From Methylomonas fluvii (lineage in GTDB: Bacteria; Pseudomonadota; Gammaproteobacteria; Methylococcales; Methylomonadaceae): a DNA stretch of 64,000 bases. This document shows positions 60,980 through 64,000 of this stretch, piece after piece (positions within the stretch are counted from its first letter, which is position 1; each line of letters starts with the position of its first letter). The stretch is taken from NCBI RefSeq assembly GCF_014850975.1, contig NZ_JACXST010000003.1:1638055-1702054 (forward strand). The letters run 5' to 3'. The position numbers were made by a program, and so were the translations under genes. The notes under the pieces are model-generated. The model ran no database searches. It had not been told where the DNA came from and saw nothing but the letters and a program-made list of their open reading frames with translations.

Positions 60980-63907
60980 TTGACCGCTCCTAAAGGCATT
61001 ACACCCTTCCACGCCAAGTATTATTCCTACGACCTAACCCGACAACACGCCGCCAACGATGTTGGCCGTTTGTCGCAATCGTTGTTCGACGCCAGCGTCG
61101 ACCTGAATCCGCATCAGATTGAAGCCGCATTATTTGCCTTGCGCTCACCCATTTCCAAGGGTGTTCTGCTTGCCGACGAAGTGGGTCTGGGTAAAACCAT
61201 AGAAGCCGGTATCGTGCTGTGCCAGTTATGGTCGGAACGAAAACGCCGGCTATTGGTGATCTGTCCGGCTTCTTTGCGTAAACAATGGGCGATTGAGCTG
61301 GAAGAAAAATTCAACCTTCCCTCAGTGGTGTTGGATGCCCGGACCTGGCGGGATGCGGTTAAATTGGGCAAATCGCCGTTAAGCCAGAAGGCTATCGTGG
61401 TGTTGTCCTATAACTATGCCAACCGAATTCGCGATGAACTCAAAGCCATCGCCTGGGATTTGGTGGTCATCGACGAAGCGCACAAACTGCGTAACGCTTA
61501 CCGGGAAAGCAACAAAATCGGCCAGGGCATTCGCTGGGCAACCGAAGATTCACGTAAGCTTTTATTGACCGCCACCCCGCTACAAAACTCGCTACTAGAG
61601 CTGTACGGCTTATCCACCTTAATAGACGAGCACATCTTCGGCGACGTTAATGCCTTCCGCAGTCAGTACACCAATGCGGGCGGTGATTTGGAAGGTCTGC
61701 GACAACGTCTTGGCGGGTTTTGTCGTCGCACGTTGCGTAACCAAGTTACGGAATATATTCGTTATACCGAACGGCGCGCCATCACCCGTCCTTTCCGTCC
61801 AACCGACGACGAGCACAAGCTCTACGAAGCGGTCACGGCGTTTCTAATGCGCGAAAGCAGTTACGCCATACCCAGACGGCAACGCCATCTGACCGAATTA
61901 ATTCTGCGTAAATTGTTGGCGTCATCGTCGATGGCAATCGCCGGCACCTTGGAGACCATGAAACAGCGGTTGGAAACGTTGCGGGACGAGAAAGTCAAAG
62001 ATGATCCCGAATTCACCGAACTACTGGTTAGTGAAGAAGACATGGAAGACGATCTGCTCGACGAAATTCTCGACATCGATCCACCGGAAGCCGAAACCGA
62101 AACCGAAAACCAACCGCCAACTATCGACCGCAAACTGCTGAATCAGGAAATTGCCGAATTGGCCAACCTGGCTAACTGGGCCAAAAGTATAGGTACCGAC
62201 ACCAAAACCCGCACATTATTAAATGCCCTCGACATCGGTTTCGAGCAAATGGCCGCCACCGACGCTCAGCGCAAAGCGCTCATCTTTACCGAATCCAAGC
62301 GTACCCAAACCTACTTAAAGCAATTTCTGGAAGCCAACGGCTATGCCGGCGAAGTGGTCGAATTCAGTGGTACCAACAACAGCTCGGAAGCTACCGCCAT
62401 CTATCAACAATGGCTGCTTGCCAACCGCGATACCGGACGCATCACCGGCTCCCGCGACATCGATATTCGTGCCGCATTGATTGAACATTTCCGCAATCAG
62501 GCCACCATCCTGATTGCCACCGAAGCTGCTGCGGAAGGCGTCAACATCCAATTCTGTTCCTTGGTCATCAACTACGACCTGCCCTGGAACCCACAGCGCG
62601 TCGAACAGCGTATTGGTCGCTGCCATCGCTACGGACAACTACACGATGTAGTGGTCATCAATTTTCTCAATGAGCGCAACGATGCTGACCGCCGTGTCCT
62701 AGAACTGCTGACCGAGAAGTTCAACCTGTTCAACGGCGTATTTGGTGCGTCTGATGAAGTCTTGGGTAGCATCGAATCCGGCGTCGATTTCGAAAAACGG
62801 ATATTGACCATCTACCAGCAATGCCGCACGCCTGCCGAGATTGAAACCGCTTTCAAAGCCTTGCAAGCCGAATTGGACGAAAGCATTCAGGCCCGCATGA
62901 CCGACACCCGTAAACTGTTACTGGAAAACTTTGATGAAGACGTTCACGAACGCCTGAAAGTCCAACTGAGCGATGCCAAAGCGCAACTGGATAAATTCGG
63001 CAAACGCTTTTGGTTGCTAACGCAATTCATGCTGCAGGACAGGGCACGATTCGACGACCAGCAACTGATTTTCGATTTAGTGCAGTCGCCGCTGCAAGGC
63101 ATAGCCACTGGCCGCTACCACCTGATTTCCAAATCGGCACCCAAACCCGACCATAATGCCCAGTCGGTTGCCGAATCAAATGCCGATTACGGTAACTTCT
63201 TGTACCGGCTGTCGCATCCGCTAGGCGAATATGTTGTCGACCACGGCAAAATCATCGACACGCCGGTCGCCAAAGTGGTTTTCAACATCAGCCAGCATCG
63301 GACTCGTTTGCATCTGGTGGAAGCTTTGCGCGGTAAGTTTGGATATTTGGTATTGACGGCATTGGCCATCGAAAGCTACCAACGCGAGGAATATTTGTTG
63401 TTCTCGGCAATCGCTGATGATAGTTCCCCACTAGACCAGGAAACCTGCGAAAAACTGTTCAGTTGTTATGCCGAAATGGCCGGAATCACCTCATGGCCGG
63501 ATGCTATCGAGCAACGTTTGCAGCAAGACGCGCAACGCCACGTCAAAGCCACCATCAGCCAATCCTTGGAAGCCAACCACAAACATTTCAACGAAGCGCG
63601 GGAAAAACTGGAAAAATGGGCCGACGATATGGTGCTGGCCGCCGAAAAGGCGCTGAAAGACACCAAGGAACAAATCAAAATCCTGCAACGCCAAGCCCGA
63701 ATGGCAACCAACCTGGACGAACAGCACGACATCCAGCAAAAAATTCTCAAGCTGGAAAAACAGCAACGCCGCCAACGCCAGGAAATCTTTCAAGTCGAAG
63801 ACGACGTCATTGTAAAACGCGACCAGCTCATCGAAACTCTGGAACGCCGTTTGACGCAGAAAACCGAAACTAAGCGTCTGTTTGCCATCGAATGGGCCGT
63901 GGTTTGA
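60980..63907 (+). CDS. SNF2-family DNA/RNA helicase, defence-type
   Basis: A 975-residue helicase starting at TTG with AGGAG six bases upstream. The SNF2 ATPase has LLADEVGLGKTIEAG (Walker A), LVICPASLRKQW, VVIDEAHKLRN (DEAH) and LLLTATPLQNSLLE. The C lobe has ALIFTESKRTQTYL, ATEAAAEGVNIQFC and RVEQRIGRCHRYGQ. A long coiled coil (about 840-950, ending in a Gln/Arg/Lys-rich stretch) follows. This arrangement is that of RapA-like helicases encoded with a DNA methyltransferase and a type III-like Res protein or in DISARM (DrmD-like) loci. The partner genes would lie to the right of the window. The hsdS relic just upstream fits a defence hotspot. The exact system cannot be told from this gene alone. 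Confidence 0.88.
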   Translation: MTAPKGITPFHAKYYSYDLTRQHAANDVGRLSQSLFDASVDLNPHQIEAALFALRSPISKGVLLADEVGLGKTIEAGIVLCQLWSERKRRLLVICPASLRKQWAIELEEKFNLPSVVLDARTWRDAVKLGKSPLSQKAIVVLSYNYANRIRDELKAIAWDLVVIDEAHKLRNAYRESNKIGQGIRWATEDSRKLLLTATPLQNSLLELYGLSTLIDEHIFGDVNAFRSQYTNAGGDLEGLRQRLGGFCRRTLRNQVTEYIRYTERRAITRPFRPTDDEHKLYEAVTAFLMRESSYAIPRRQRHLTELILRKLLASSSMAIAGTLETMKQRLETLRDEKVKDDPEFTELLVSEEDMEDDLLDEILDIDPPEAETETENQPPTIDRKLLNQEIAELANLANWAKSIGTDTKTRTLLNALDIGFEQMAATDAQRKALIFTESKRTQTYLKQFLEANGYAGEVVEFSGTNNSSEATAIYQQWLLANRDTGRITGSRDIDIRAALIEHFRNQATILIATEAAAEGVNIQFCSLVINYDLPWNPQRVEQRIGRCHRYGQLHDVVVINFLNERNDADRRVLELLTEKFNLFNGVFGASDEVLGSIESGVDFEKRILTIYQQCRTPAEIETAFKALQAELDESIQARMTDTRKLLLENFDEDVHERLKVQLSDAKAQLDKFGKRFWLLTQFMLQDRARFDDQQLIFDLVQSPLQGIATGRYHLISKSAPKPDHNAQSVAESNADYGNFLYRLSHPLGEYVVDHGKIIDTPVAKVVFNISQHRTRLHLVEALRGKFGYLVLTALAIESYQREEYLLFSAIADDSSPLDQETCEKLFSCYAEMAGITSWPDAIEQRLQQDAQRHVKATISQSLEANHKHFNEAREKLEKWADDMVLAAEKALKDTKEQIKILQRQARMATNLDEQHDIQQKILKLEKQQRRQRQEIFQVEDDVIVKRDQLIETLERRLTQKTETKRLFAIEWAVV

Positions 63908-64000
63908 AGCAATCGTAAAACCTGCCAAATTCAAGCGTTAGGCACTTCGATTTGACCGCAAAGCCTCACGCCAATACCATGCCCGAGATAACACCCTCCC

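Overview
The window looks like chromosomal DNA of a gammaproteobacterium, most likely a methanotroph of the Methylococcales (Methylomonas-like). This is inferred from the gene mix: many multi-PAS sensor kinases, a PEP-CTERM-type surface protein ending in a VPLPAATWLF anchor, repeated HupE and TonB-receptor metal-uptake loci, and a Calvin-type class II aldolase. No rRNA, tRNA, CRISPR array or intact insertion sequence was seen.

Layout. 1-14 kb is rich in signalling genes. It holds a Crp-like regulator, a seven-PAS histidine kinase overlapping a FixJ-type regulator, a secreted thermonuclease divergent from a DUF1415 gene, and a large hybrid kinase followed by an HD-GYP regulator. The hybrid kinase gene is cut by a 7-bp tandem repeat of nearly 11 copies that puts three TAG codons in frame. 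14-21 kb holds housekeeping and small genes: TPR protein, DUF2288, DoxX/HvfX-like, cupin, rhlE, PilZ and rapA. 21-29 kb is the heat-shock cluster hrcA-grpE-dnaK-dnaJ-dapB with a CIRCE operator. A lower-GC insert (ParE/antitoxin pair, an orphan antitoxin-like gene and an unknown 240-residue protein) separates dnaK from dnaJ.

29-51 kb is a metal-uptake region. One operon encodes an ExbB/TolQ-like protein, a DUF2149 protein, a secreted membrane-anchored CobN-like chelatase and a TonB receptor, an arrangement that recalls the Bacteroides hmu haem locus. Next come two HupE proteins around a second TonB receptor, beside a NikR gene, which points to nickel. Divergent from nikR is a four-gene membrane/periplasmic operon with a CopC-fold protein that lacks the usual copper ligands. 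A monohaem lipoprotein, a third HupE and a FecA-like receptor follow.

51-64 kb holds a class II aldolase and an overlapping three-gene operon: di-haem peroxidase, DAHL/PAS histidine kinase and sigma-54 response regulator. The region between this operon and a divergent PEP-CTERM-type gene carries sigma-54 (-24/-12) promoter-like sites facing both ways. Then come a small double-glycine-leader peptide gene (a possible RiPP or bacteriocin precursor), a second PEP-CTERM-type gene broken by an amber codon, a truncated hsdS remnant, and a large SNF2-family helicase that probably begins a defence or restriction cluster running off the right edge.
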